64,000 nucleotides of DNA, taken from positions 372,001 to 436,000 of the forward strand of contig QVIN01000005.1 in NCBI GenBank assembly GCA_003416985.1, in the 5' to 3' direction. This document shows, piece by piece, positions 31,371-39,600 of this stretch. Positions within the stretch are counted from its first letter, which is position 1. Each line of letters starts with the position of its first letter. The notes below the pieces were generated by a model. The model was not told where the DNA came from. It was given only the letters and a program-made list of their open reading frames with translations, and did not search any database. A program made the position numbers and the translations under genes. Source of the stretch: Duganella sp. BJB480 (GTDB taxonomy: Bacteria > Pseudomonadota > Gammaproteobacteria > Burkholderiales > Burkholderiaceae_D).

Positions 31371-31550
31371 GTGTCTGACGATAGCAAGAATCCTGCGGCG
31401 ATGGCGGAAGCGGAAGATCCCGCGCTGCGCGCCTTCCGCGTCTACCAGGCCGCGCTTGCCGCGCACCGCGAAAAAGCGGACAAGGGCCTCGCCGAGACGA
31501 TGCCCTTGTCCGCGTCGCCGGAAGTTATGCCGGCTGACGGCCGCCGGTGA
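31371..31550 (+). CDS. Candidate small acidic protein (59 residues)
   Basis: GTG start at 31371 with GGGAG at 31360-31364. The product is 59 residues, rich in Ala, Glu and Lys, with a central helix-like segment (LRAFRVYQAALAAHREKADK). It has no cysteine or membrane segment, and I do not recognise it. The last 26 bases overlap the convergent DoxX gene. Real ribosome-binding sequence and AT-rich upstream DNA support it; lack of a known family weakens it. Confidence 0.4.
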   Translation: MSDDSKNPAAMAEAEDPALRAFRVYQAALAAHREKADKGLAETMPLSASPEVMPADGRR

Positions 31551-31941
31551 CGGCGCGGCGGTTGTCGAAGCTGTAGGCGCCGGCGCCGAAGGCCACCACT
31601 TGCAGCAGGCCGCCCGCCATCGCGATGTTTTTCAGCAGGTGGATCATCTGGTTCTGGTCGCCCACCGCGTGGTGGAAGGCCAGGCCGGTGACGATGGAGA
31701 ACGCCGCCAGCGCGGCCGCCACCAGGCGGGTGCGGATGCCGAGCGCCAGCAGCAGGCCGCCGCCCAGTTCGACGGCGATGGCGACCGCCAGGGCCAGTGG
31801 GGCCAACGGCAGGCCGGACGATGCGATGTAGCCCATCGTCGCGGCCGGCGCGAACAGCTTGCCGATGCCGCTCATGACGAAGATGGTGGCCATCAGCACG
31901 CGGCCGATTGCAGGGATAACGGAAGTGTTGGTGGTGTTCAT
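31525..31941 (-). CDS. DoxX-family membrane protein
   Basis: 138 residues with four hydrophobic helices. Family marks are GRVLMATIFVMSGIGKLFAP, VELGGGLLLALGIRTR and NQMIHLLKNIAMAGGLL. DoxX proteins are small membrane proteins linked to thiol/redox stress. An in-frame ATG at 31956 exists; I prefer 31941 because AAGGAAAG lies just before it. It follows the pirin gene by 24 bases on the same strand; the pair is probably one operon. Confidence 0.88.
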   Translation of the reverse strand: MNTTNTSVIPAIGRVLMATIFVMSGIGKLFAPAATMGYIASSGLPLAPLALAVAIAVELGGGLLLALGIRTRLVAAALAAFSIVTGLAFHHAVGDQNQMIHLLKNIAMAGGLLQVVAFGAGAYSFDNRRAVTGGRQPA

Positions 31942-31965
31942 GGTCTTTCCTTTCAATGAAGTGGA

Positions 31966-32778
31966 TTACATCAAGTTTGCCGAACGCAGTTGGGTGCCGA
32001 TGCGTTCGATTTCTGTTTCGCCCTGCGCCAGTGCGGCATCGCTGGTGTGTACCGAGTAGTAGCCTGTGACCAGGTCGTGCGGATGCTTCACCGCCGAGCC
32101 CAGCACGAATTCCGTCTCGCCCTCGGCGACGAAGTCGATGGCGCCGTCGCCTTCCTCGAACACCGCCACCTCGAGGCCTATCGCCGCCTCGCCGGCGTGC
32201 AGCGTGCCGCTTGCCACCGCGACCCAGGCCACGTCATGCCCGGCCGGCGGCTGGTAGCGCCAGCGTTCGCCGTCGCGCAGCTTCACGTGCAGGTAATTGA
32301 TCGATGCGCGCGGCTGGATGCGGCTGTCGGCGTCGCCGTAGCGGCCGATGATCACCCGCGCCGGGCCGGCGCTGGCCACCTGGTCCGCCGCCAGGTACTG
32401 GCTGTGGGCCGGTCCGTTTTCATCCTCCGGCGGCAGCGCCAGCCACAGCTGGAAGCCGTGCGCCGGCTGGCCTTCGGCGGGGCCGCCGTCGTGCCAGACG
32501 CCATTGCCGGCGCTCATCCACTCGACGCCGCCGGCCCGCAGCACGCCTTCGCTGCCGGTGGTTTCGCGGTAGGCCATCGCGCCGTCCATAATCACGGTGG
32601 TGGTGGCGATGCCGGAGTGCGGATGCATGCCCATCTTGCCGCCACGGCCGGCTTCCATGCGGAAGCGGTCGAGGAACACGAACGGCTTGGTCAGCTGGCC
32701 GACGTCGCCGGGGCTGACCAGGCGGGTGATGGGACCGCGGGTGCTGCCTTTGCTGCGGAATGCGATGTTGCGTTTCAT
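31966..32778 (-). CDS. Pirin family protein
   Basis: 270-residue bicupin. The N-terminal cupin metal motif is in MGMHPHSGIATTTVIMDG, continuing through GGVEWMSAGNGVWHDGG. Pirins of this kind are iron-binding proteins, some with quercetin dioxygenase activity. It is followed by doxX and divergent from a LysR gene, the common pirin/DoxX/LysR arrangement for electrophile or quinone response. The substrate is unknown. Confidence 0.9.
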   Translation of the reverse strand: MKRNIAFRSKGSTRGPITRLVSPGDVGQLTKPFVFLDRFRMEAGRGGKMGMHPHSGIATTTVIMDGAMAYRETTGSEGVLRAGGVEWMSAGNGVWHDGGPAEGQPAHGFQLWLALPPEDENGPAHSQYLAADQVASAGPARVIIGRYGDADSRIQPRASINYLHVKLRDGERWRYQPPAGHDVAWVAVASGTLHAGEAAIGLEVAVFEEGDGAIDFVAEGETEFVLGSAVKHPHDLVTGYYSVHTSDAALAQGETEIERIGTQLRSANLM

Positions 32779-32848
32779 TTGCTGGCTCCTTGTTGATTGC
32801 GGTGCATGGAGAGCATCTTAGGTTGGGCTAATCCATCTGAATAGCCTA

Positions 32849-32876
32849 TATAATTGGATGGTTAGTATCCAAGGAG
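32849..32876 (+). promoter_or_regulatory. -10 element and ribosome-binding site of the LysR gene
   Basis: TATAAT at 32849-32854 and AAGGAG at 32871-32876, eight bases before the ATG at 32884. A 4-bp dyad TTAG-N6-CTAA lies just upstream (about 32818-32831), possibly the autoregulatory site. No convincing -35 is seen at standard spacing. Confidence 0.4.
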
Positions 32877-32883
32877 TAGATAC

Positions 32884-33774
32884 ATGCTTGACGCCATGTC
32901 GATGGACCAGTTGCGCACCTTTATCGCCGCAGCGGACGAGGGCAGTTTTTCCGCCGCCGGCCGCAAGCTGCGGCGCGCGCAGTCGGTGGTCAGCACCACG
33001 CTGGCCAACCTGGAGCAGCAGGTCGGCTTCGCGCTGTTCGAGCGCACCGGCCGCTATCCGCAATTGACGGAGGCGGGCAGGGCCTTGCTGGAGCAGGCGC
33101 GCTCGGCCGTTGGCGGCATGGATGCGTTCAAGGCCAGGGCGCGCACGCTGGCCGAGGGGCTGGAGCCGGAACTGGCGGTCGCGGTCGATGTGATGTTCCC
33201 GATCGCCACGCTGACCACGGCGGTGCAGGCGTTCAAGTCGGCCTTCCCGACCACGCCGCTGCGGCTGTACGTGGAGGCGCTGGGCGCGGTGGTGCAGCCG
33301 CTGGTGGAGGGCAACTGCCGGGTGGCGATCATCGGCTCGCTGCCGGAGATACCGCCCGGTTGCGCGTCCGAGTTTTTGCTCAGCGTGACGGCGGTGTGCG
33401 TGGTGGCGCCGTGCCATCCGCTGGCGGCGGCGCAAGGCCAGGTGCCGCAGGCGCAGGCCGCGCAGCATGTGCAACTGGTGCTGACCGACCGCTCGACGCT
33501 GACGGCCGGCCGCAACTTCGGCGTGGTGGCGGCGCAGACCTGGCGGCTGGCCGACCTCGGCGCCAAGCACGCCTTCCTGCGCGCCGGGCTGGGCTGGGGT
33601 TACATGCCGCTGCACATGGTGGAGGACGATCTGCGCACCGGCAAGCTGGCGCGCATCGAGCTGGAGGCGCACGCACCGCTGGGGCCCGGCTTCTCGATGC
33701 ACGCCATCCACATGCGCGACCATCCGCCCGGCCCGGCGGGGCGCTGGTTCGTCAACCGGCTCAAGCTAGGGTAG
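32884..33774 (+). CDS. LysR-family transcriptional regulator (divergent from pirin/doxX)
   Basis: 296 residues with an N-terminal helix-turn-helix (GSFSAAGRKLRRAQSVVSTT) and an effector domain. The divergent position suggests it activates the pirin-doxX operon, as in similar loci elsewhere. Another in-frame ATG at 32899 gives MSMDQLRTF...; the first has AAGGAG at correct spacing. Its stop overlaps the end of the convergent binding-protein pseudogene by nine bases. Confidence 0.9.
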   Translation: MLDAMSMDQLRTFIAAADEGSFSAAGRKLRRAQSVVSTTLANLEQQVGFALFERTGRYPQLTEAGRALLEQARSAVGGMDAFKARARTLAEGLEPELAVAVDVMFPIATLTTAVQAFKSAFPTTPLRLYVEALGAVVQPLVEGNCRVAIIGSLPEIPPGCASEFLLSVTAVCVVAPCHPLAAAQGQVPQAQAAQHVQLVLTDRSTLTAGRNFGVVAAQTWRLADLGAKHAFLRAGLGWGYMPLHMVEDDLRTGKLARIELEAHAPLGPGFSMHAIHMRDHPPGPAGRWFVNRLKLG

Positions 33775-34577
33775 GGGCGGCTGCGGGCGCAGGTCCGAGT
33801 ATTCTTTCAGCAACGCGGCGTATTCCCGCATGCCGGTCGAGGCCAGCCAGGTCCACATCTTTTCCACCTGGGCGGGATGGGCGGCATAGTAGCCCTCGCT
33901 GGCGGCCAGCCACACGTGGTCGACGAAAATCGGCTGCGGCAGCCGGACCACGGCGCCCTTGTAGTTGCGGGCGACGTAGGCGTCCATGTCGCCGGGGAAG
34001 GTGACCGAGACCGCGAAGCCGTCGATGCGGTGGAGCCGCAGCTTTTCCAGGTTGCGGGCGATGTCGACCGCGCCGCTGTCGACGTTCAGGCCCAGGTTCT
34101 GCATGCGCAGCTTGTAGCTGGCGCCGAGCGTGATGCCCAGCAGGCGGTCCCGGAAGTACTTGGCCGGCGCGGTCGTGGGCGGTATCTGGTCGGCGCTTCG
34201 AACGAACACGACGATGTTGAGCGGCAGGGCGCGCGCGATGTCGAGCTGGTGGTTTTTATCGAGTGGGAAGGCGATGCCGGCTGTGTTGCTGGCGTTGGCG
34301 TCCATGGGCGCGAAGTCCAGTTCGCCGGCCGCCAGGGCCGGCCGGATGCGCATGACCGGCATGCGTTTCAGGTTGGCCCGCAGCCGGCGCTGGCGGCGAA
34401 GCGTTGCACCAGCTCGGCCGAGGCGCCCGGCTTGGCCGGCACGTCCACGCCGGCGCCCAGCCAGTAGGGCGGCCTCTCCTGGTCCAGGTAGCCTATCCGT
34501 ATCGGCTCGCAGGCTGCCGCGCCATTGCCCCAAGCCGCGGCAATGGCGCATGTCACCGTAAAAATGCCGAATCTCAT
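33766..34577 (-). pseudogene. Frameshifted periplasmic substrate-binding-like protein
   Basis: The N-terminal part (34577 to about 34377) encodes a signal peptide (MRFGIFTVTCAIAAAWGNGAAA) and a mature start CEPIRIGYLDQERPPYW, typical of SBP_bac_3-like proteins, then stops with TGA at 34370-34368. From about 34380 the next frame continues the same protein without a gap (ANLKRMPVMRIRPALAAGEL to SDLRPQPPLP). Adding one base in the GGG run at 34379-34377 (minus strand) rejoins the halves to about 270 residues. Either a recent mutation or a sequencing error in a G run. No transport permease genes are adjacent, so it may be an orphan sensor-like protein. Confidence 0.8.
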
Positions 34578-34735
34578 GAATCGTCCACAGGTTGATTGGT
34601 CGGCGCATTATGCCAGTTGCTTCTTGCGGTCGCTCGGCGGCGGCCGCTGGCGTGCGCAGGCGGCCGTCCCTGGCCGGCGCGGACGGACTATGCGATAGTG
34701 GCATCTACCCCCAAGCATGGAGATGCGCGCCCGAC

Positions 34736-35752
34736 ATGACATCCGTTCACTACTTCCCCCGCTACTCGCAGCCGGAAAATTTCGTCACCAACAATTCGCT
34801 GCTGCTCCTCAGTCGATTATACGAGTTCAGCCGCTTCAAGTTCGAACGGTTGCTGGGCCTGCTTTGCGCGGCCAACGACGTGGATCCGCCCGACGTCAGC
34901 CTGCAATTCAGCCAGCAGGTCGGAACGTCGGCCAGCGTGGTGGATGGCTACGTCACGCAGCGCGGCCTGTACCTGGCCGTCGAAACCAAGCTCCACGAAC
35001 ACTTCAGCATGGGCCAGCTCAAGCGGCATGCGACCATTTTCCGGGAGGGGCGGGAACAGCAGTTCCTGCTCTTGCTGGGGACGACGGAGAACCCTCTGTC
35101 CGACAAGCAGCGCGCGGATCTGGTGAAGGCCATTCCCAGGGACGTGACCTTGCTGTGCACGTCCTTTGAAGCCCTGATCCGCTTCGGCAAGCAATGCCTG
35201 TCGGACTATGACGAGGAGATGCTGGCCCTGGTCGCCGACTTCGAGGCGTTTTGCAGCGGCGAGAAATTGCTCTCGACCGACCAGTTCACCTTGTTCGCGC
35301 CGCCGTGCAGCCGTTCGTACGAGGAGAACATCTCGTGCCAGCTTTACTATTGCCCGGCCACCTGGGGGCGGCGCAAGGCCCGCTATCTGGGCATCTACGC
35401 CAACAAGGCGGTGCGTGCGATCGGCACCGTCGGCAAGGTCGTCGAATGCAATGTGGATCTGGAACACGATGCGGTCGAGATTCTCAACCTGGACGGCGCT
35501 CCGCTCACCGGCGATGAAAAGGCCAGGATAGTGAAGGCGGCACGGGCGGCGGCCCAGCGGAATGGCTGGGATCTTTCAACCGGCAACAAGTTCTATTTGT
35601 TCGAGCAGATGGCAACGACCCATTTCGAGAAGACGTCGAGCGGCGGGATCATGGGGCATCGCTACTTCGACCTGAAAAAGGTGCTGGGCGGTCCGGTGCC
35701 GCCGGATCTGGCGGCGCTGGCCCTGGCGCTGCGCGAGAAGCGCTGGGAATAG
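34736..35752 (+). CDS. Orphan PD-(D/E)XK-nuclease-like protein
   Basis: 338 residues from the ATG at 34736 (an in-frame extension to 34592 looks non-coding). Residues 68-86 have the nuclease pattern: Asp70 in SVVDGYV, a hydrophobic strand, then Glu83-x-Lys85 in LAVETKL, with QLKRHATIF after it and a strand FLLLLGTTENP. The second half (TWGRRKARYLGIYANKAV onward) is unassigned. No methyltransferase, helicase or transposon gene is next to it, so restriction, defence or repair roles are all open. GGAG is 13 bases from the ATG, which is far. Confidence 0.65.
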   Translation: MTSVHYFPRYSQPENFVTNNSLLLLSRLYEFSRFKFERLLGLLCAANDVDPPDVSLQFSQQVGTSASVVDGYVTQRGLYLAVETKLHEHFSMGQLKRHATIFREGREQQFLLLLGTTENPLSDKQRADLVKAIPRDVTLLCTSFEALIRFGKQCLSDYDEEMLALVADFEAFCSGEKLLSTDQFTLFAPPCSRSYEENISCQLYYCPATWGRRKARYLGIYANKAVRAIGTVGKVVECNVDLEHDAVEILNLDGAPLTGDEKARIVKAARAAAQRNGWDLSTGNKFYLFEQMATTHFEKTSSGGIMGHRYFDLKKVLGGPVPPDLAALALALREKRWE

Positions 35753-35830
35753 GCGCGCAACGGAAGCGGCGCCGGCGCCTTGACGCTATGGCGGTCCTGC
35801 GACAGTATGGTGTCCTGCCCAGGAGCCCCG

Positions 35831-37150
<1,320 letters not shown>

Positions 37151-37171
37151 CCAGCGCGCGTCGCCACTTCG

Positions 37172-37203
37172 ACTGCCAAACTGGCAGTCTGGCACTGCCA
37201 AAC
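37172..37203. promoter_or_regulatory. Candidate upstream activating sequences for the sigma-54 activator
   Basis: ACTGCCA-AAC-TGGCAGT (37172-37188) is a perfect 7-bp inverted repeat. TGGCA-C-TGCCA follows at 37190-37200, and ACTGCCAAAC occurs twice (37172-37181 and 37194-37203), 22 bases apart, i.e. two helical turns. This is about 75-100 bases upstream of the -24/-12 promoter, the right distance for an enhancer-binding protein. Confidence 0.7.
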
Positions 37204-37272
37204 GCCTGACTGACAGGCCGCCGCCTCCGCATAAGTCCTTGTTTTGAATCAATTCCCGTTGTCACTTTCATT

Positions 37273-37287
37273 TGGCACAGAACGTGC
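37273..37287 (+). promoter_or_regulatory. Sigma-54 (-24/-12) promoter
   Basis: TGGCAC at 37273-37278 and GTGC at 37284-37287, with the invariant GG (37274-37275) and GC (37286-37287) exactly 12 bases apart. One mismatch to the usual TTGC is seen. Transcription should start near 37298, ahead of the GAGGAG-type ribosome-binding site at about 37316 and the ATG at 37329. Confidence 0.7.
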
Positions 37288-37328
37288 GTAAGGAGGAGTG
37301 ACGGGTTAATCGAACGAGGAGTGACAAC

Positions 37329-37520
37329 ATGAGTGCCAACGTAGGAAACATCGACCGCGCCATCCGCATCGTCTGCGGCCTGGGTTTGGTGGGAGCAACA
37401 CTGTCGGGCATCATCGGCGCCTGGGGCTGGCTGGGTCTGGTCCCGCTGGCGACCGGCCTGTTCGGGTTCTGTCCCGCGTATCTGCCGTTCGGCTTCAACA
37501 CCTGTTCGCTGAAGAAATAG
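37329..37520 (+). CDS. DUF2892 small membrane protein
   Basis: 63 residues: MSANVGNIDRAIRI, then two hydrophobic helices ending in FGFCPAYLPFGFNTC. This is the YgaP-type DUF2892 membrane module, often fused or linked to rhodanese and sulfur-transfer proteins. Two cysteines in the C-terminal part are typical. It begins an operon with the AhpD-like gene (13-base gap), downstream of the -24/-12 promoter. Confidence 0.88.
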   Translation: MSANVGNIDRAIRIVCGLGLVGATLSGIIGAWGWLGLVPLATGLFGFCPAYLPFGFNTCSLKK

Positions 37521-37533
37521 AGGGGAACTTCGC

Positions 37534-37890
37534 ATGACCATCGATACCAACGGCTATCGCGCGCTGACCAATTCCATCTCGCAGCAGCTGGCGACCTTGC
37601 GCGCGGATATACCGGACGTGATGAAAGGCTTCGGCGACCTGGCCCGCGCGGCGACCCGCGACGGCGCGCTGGACAAGAAAACCAAGGAGCTCATCGCGCT
37701 GGCGCTGGGGATCGCCGCCCGCTGCGACGCCTGCATCGGCTTTCATGTGCTGGCCCTGGTCAAGCTGGGCGTCACCAAGGCCGAGCTGGAGGAAACACTG
37801 GGCATGGCGATCTACATGGGCGGCGGCCCGTCCGCCATGTACGCGGCCAATGCGCTGGCCGCCTACGAGGAGTTTTCCGCCGCGCCCTGA
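37534..37890 (+). CDS. AhpD-like carboxymuconolactone decarboxylase family protein
   Basis: 118 residues with the AhpD core: a redox-active CxxC in ARCDACIGFHV followed by the helix GVTKAELEETLGMAIYMGGG. Such proteins are small thiol peroxidases or reductase partners rather than true decarboxylases. With the DUF2892 protein and a cysteine-bearing PAS activator, a sulfur or oxidative-stress response is plausible. That function is inference. Confidence 0.9.
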   Translation: MTIDTNGYRALTNSISQQLATLRADIPDVMKGFGDLARAATRDGALDKKTKELIALALGIAARCDACIGFHVLALVKLGVTKAELEETLGMAIYMGGGPSAMYAANALAAYEEFSAAP

Positions 37891-37919
37891 ATGGCGGCGC
37901 GGCGCGCGGAGCGGGCTGG

Positions 37920-39212
37920 TCAGTCCAGCGTCCAGACATAGGTCAGGCTGGTCCAAGTGGCTTCGGTGATGGCTTCGCCGTTGGTCGTCTTGAACTTGCA
38001 CTGCGACAGAGACTTGCGCGCAGCCTTGTCCAGCTCGCTCGAGCCGCTCGACTTCTGCAACTTCGATTCGATCACCCGGCCATCGGTTCCCACCAACAGC
38101 GCCAGCTGCACGGAGCCGTTTTCGCCGCGTCGATAGGCGTTGGGCGGGTATTCCGGCGTGGCGCAGGCGCGCGTATCCATCACCACGGCGGGACGCGCCG
38201 CCTGGCTGGCGCTGGCCGCGCTGGCGGCGACCGGCGCGCTCGCCCGGCTCGCTTCGGCCACGGCCCTGGTCTCGCTGCGCACGGGCTCGGGGGCGGCCGC
38301 GCGCTCGGCCTCGTCTTTTGGACGGATGTTTTCGGCCGCCGGGGCGGGTTTAGCGGCCTGTGCGACCGGCGCGGGCGCGGCGCCCGCCTTTGCCGTCTCG
38401 GCCGGCTTGGCCGGTGGCGGCGCCTGCTTGGCGCTGGAGGGCGCGGCCGGCAGGTCCAGCTTGTGCAGGCCCAAGCCCATGTTTTTCAACATGGCCGTCA
38501 GGCGCTCGAACTCCGACGCCTTGATGGGGGCGCTGGGCGCGGCCGGCGCTTTCTGGACGGCGGCGGGCTTGGATACCTCCGCAGCCACGCCATCCTTGCC
38601 TGCCGGCTTCTGGGCCAGGTTGTCATCGGCAGGCTTGGCTTTGGTGGTTTCTTCCGGCACGCCGGCGGCCGTCCCGGGGGCGTACATCGCCGCCTGCTCA
38701 ATGCGCAACATCGACTGATTGTCTTTCCACAGCAGCCACAGGAGCGGCAACATCACGACCATCGCCAGTGCGAACACCAGGGCGGCCACCCGTGCCGCCC
38801 GGCCCCTGACGAAGTGGCCAAGCTGCTGGCGCAGGGTGCCTGTTTCCCCCCGGGCTTTACCGGCCGGCGTTTCCGGTGCCGTGCGCGTGCCCCGTCCCGA
38901 TTGTTCCGGAGCAGAGGACTCATAGGGGACGGGGGCGCTGTCATCGTCGACGGACGCCTGAAAAGCGAATTCCGGCGACCGGAAGCGCTGTTCGCTCAGC
39001 ATTTGCAGATCGTACAGTTCGCGCTGGTCCGCATCGGACAACACGCTGTAGGCGGCATTCAGCCGCGCCATCATCCGCGCGGCCTCAGCGTTGCCGCTGT
39101 TCTTGTCCGGATGGTGCTTCTGCGACAGCGAACGATAGGCCGCGCGGATCACCTCGGGGGGAGCGTCGCGCGTGACGTTGAGACTTTCGTAATGGCTGTG
39201 GAATTTTGTCAT
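37920..39212 (-). CDS. J-domain / TonB C-terminal fusion membrane protein
   Basis: 430 residues. Residues 1-70 form a DnaJ J-domain with the obligatory HPD at 34-36 (SQKHHPDKN). A basic linker leads to one membrane helix at about 142-162, then an Ala/Pro/Lys-rich stretch of ~170 residues, and a TonB C-terminal domain (about 345-430; PEYPPNAYRRGENGSVQL, then DGRVIESKLQKSSG). Topology would put the J-domain in the cytoplasm and the TonB domain in the periplasm. I used the ATG at 39212; the frame extends to a TTG at 39260. It is divergent from a large TonB-dependent receptor gene. No exbB/exbD is nearby. Confidence 0.85.
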   Translation of the reverse strand: MTKFHSHYESLNVTRDAPPEVIRAAYRSLSQKHHPDKNSGNAEAARMMARLNAAYSVLSDADQRELYDLQMLSEQRFRSPEFAFQASVDDDSAPVPYESSAPEQSGRGTRTAPETPAGKARGETGTLRQQLGHFVRGRAARVAALVFALAMVVMLPLLWLLWKDNQSMLRIEQAAMYAPGTAAGVPEETTKAKPADDNLAQKPAGKDGVAAEVSKPAAVQKAPAAPSAPIKASEFERLTAMLKNMGLGLHKLDLPAAPSSAKQAPPPAKPAETAKAGAAPAPVAQAAKPAPAAENIRPKDEAERAAAPEPVRSETRAVAEASRASAPVAASAASASQAARPAVVMDTRACATPEYPPNAYRRGENGSVQLALLVGTDGRVIESKLQKSSGSSELDKAARKSLSQCKFKTTNGEAITEATWTSLTYVWTLD

Positions 39213-39600
39213 GGTTTCTGGCGCCCCCAAACGGCTGGAACTTGTAATTTTGTTCAGCAACGCAAGATACTATATTGAAATCAAGATTTGGTCTGGGGTT
39301 CCGTACCGTGGCGATGGAAAAATGACTTAAATACAACAGTTGTGGAATATACACACCGGGCGGCGTGCCGCCGGCCCGCCTCACCGGCGTTTCGTAAACA
39401 ACGCTAAACATCATGCCAACTTTGAAAGTTTGTAGAGCCGCCGTGGCTTCTTCTGTATAAATCTTTCTGGTTGGAATGCGGTACCCATCGATATACAACC
39501 AGTAATTCAGCCGTTTAGGAAATTCCAGTTCCACCGGCGATGGCGCCCTGCGACCAACACATAATAAAGCCCAACATCGGGCACGACCTGGAGATAGCAC
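39213..39600. other. 388-base intergenic region between J-domain/TonB gene and TonB receptor gene
   Basis: Less GC-rich than the flanks and should hold both divergent promoters. TTGAAA occurs at 39422-39427 and TATAAA at 39456-39461, but their spacing (28) is too long for one promoter. Open frames here are short and unlike proteins. No RNA gene or clear operator is seen. Confidence 0.5.
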
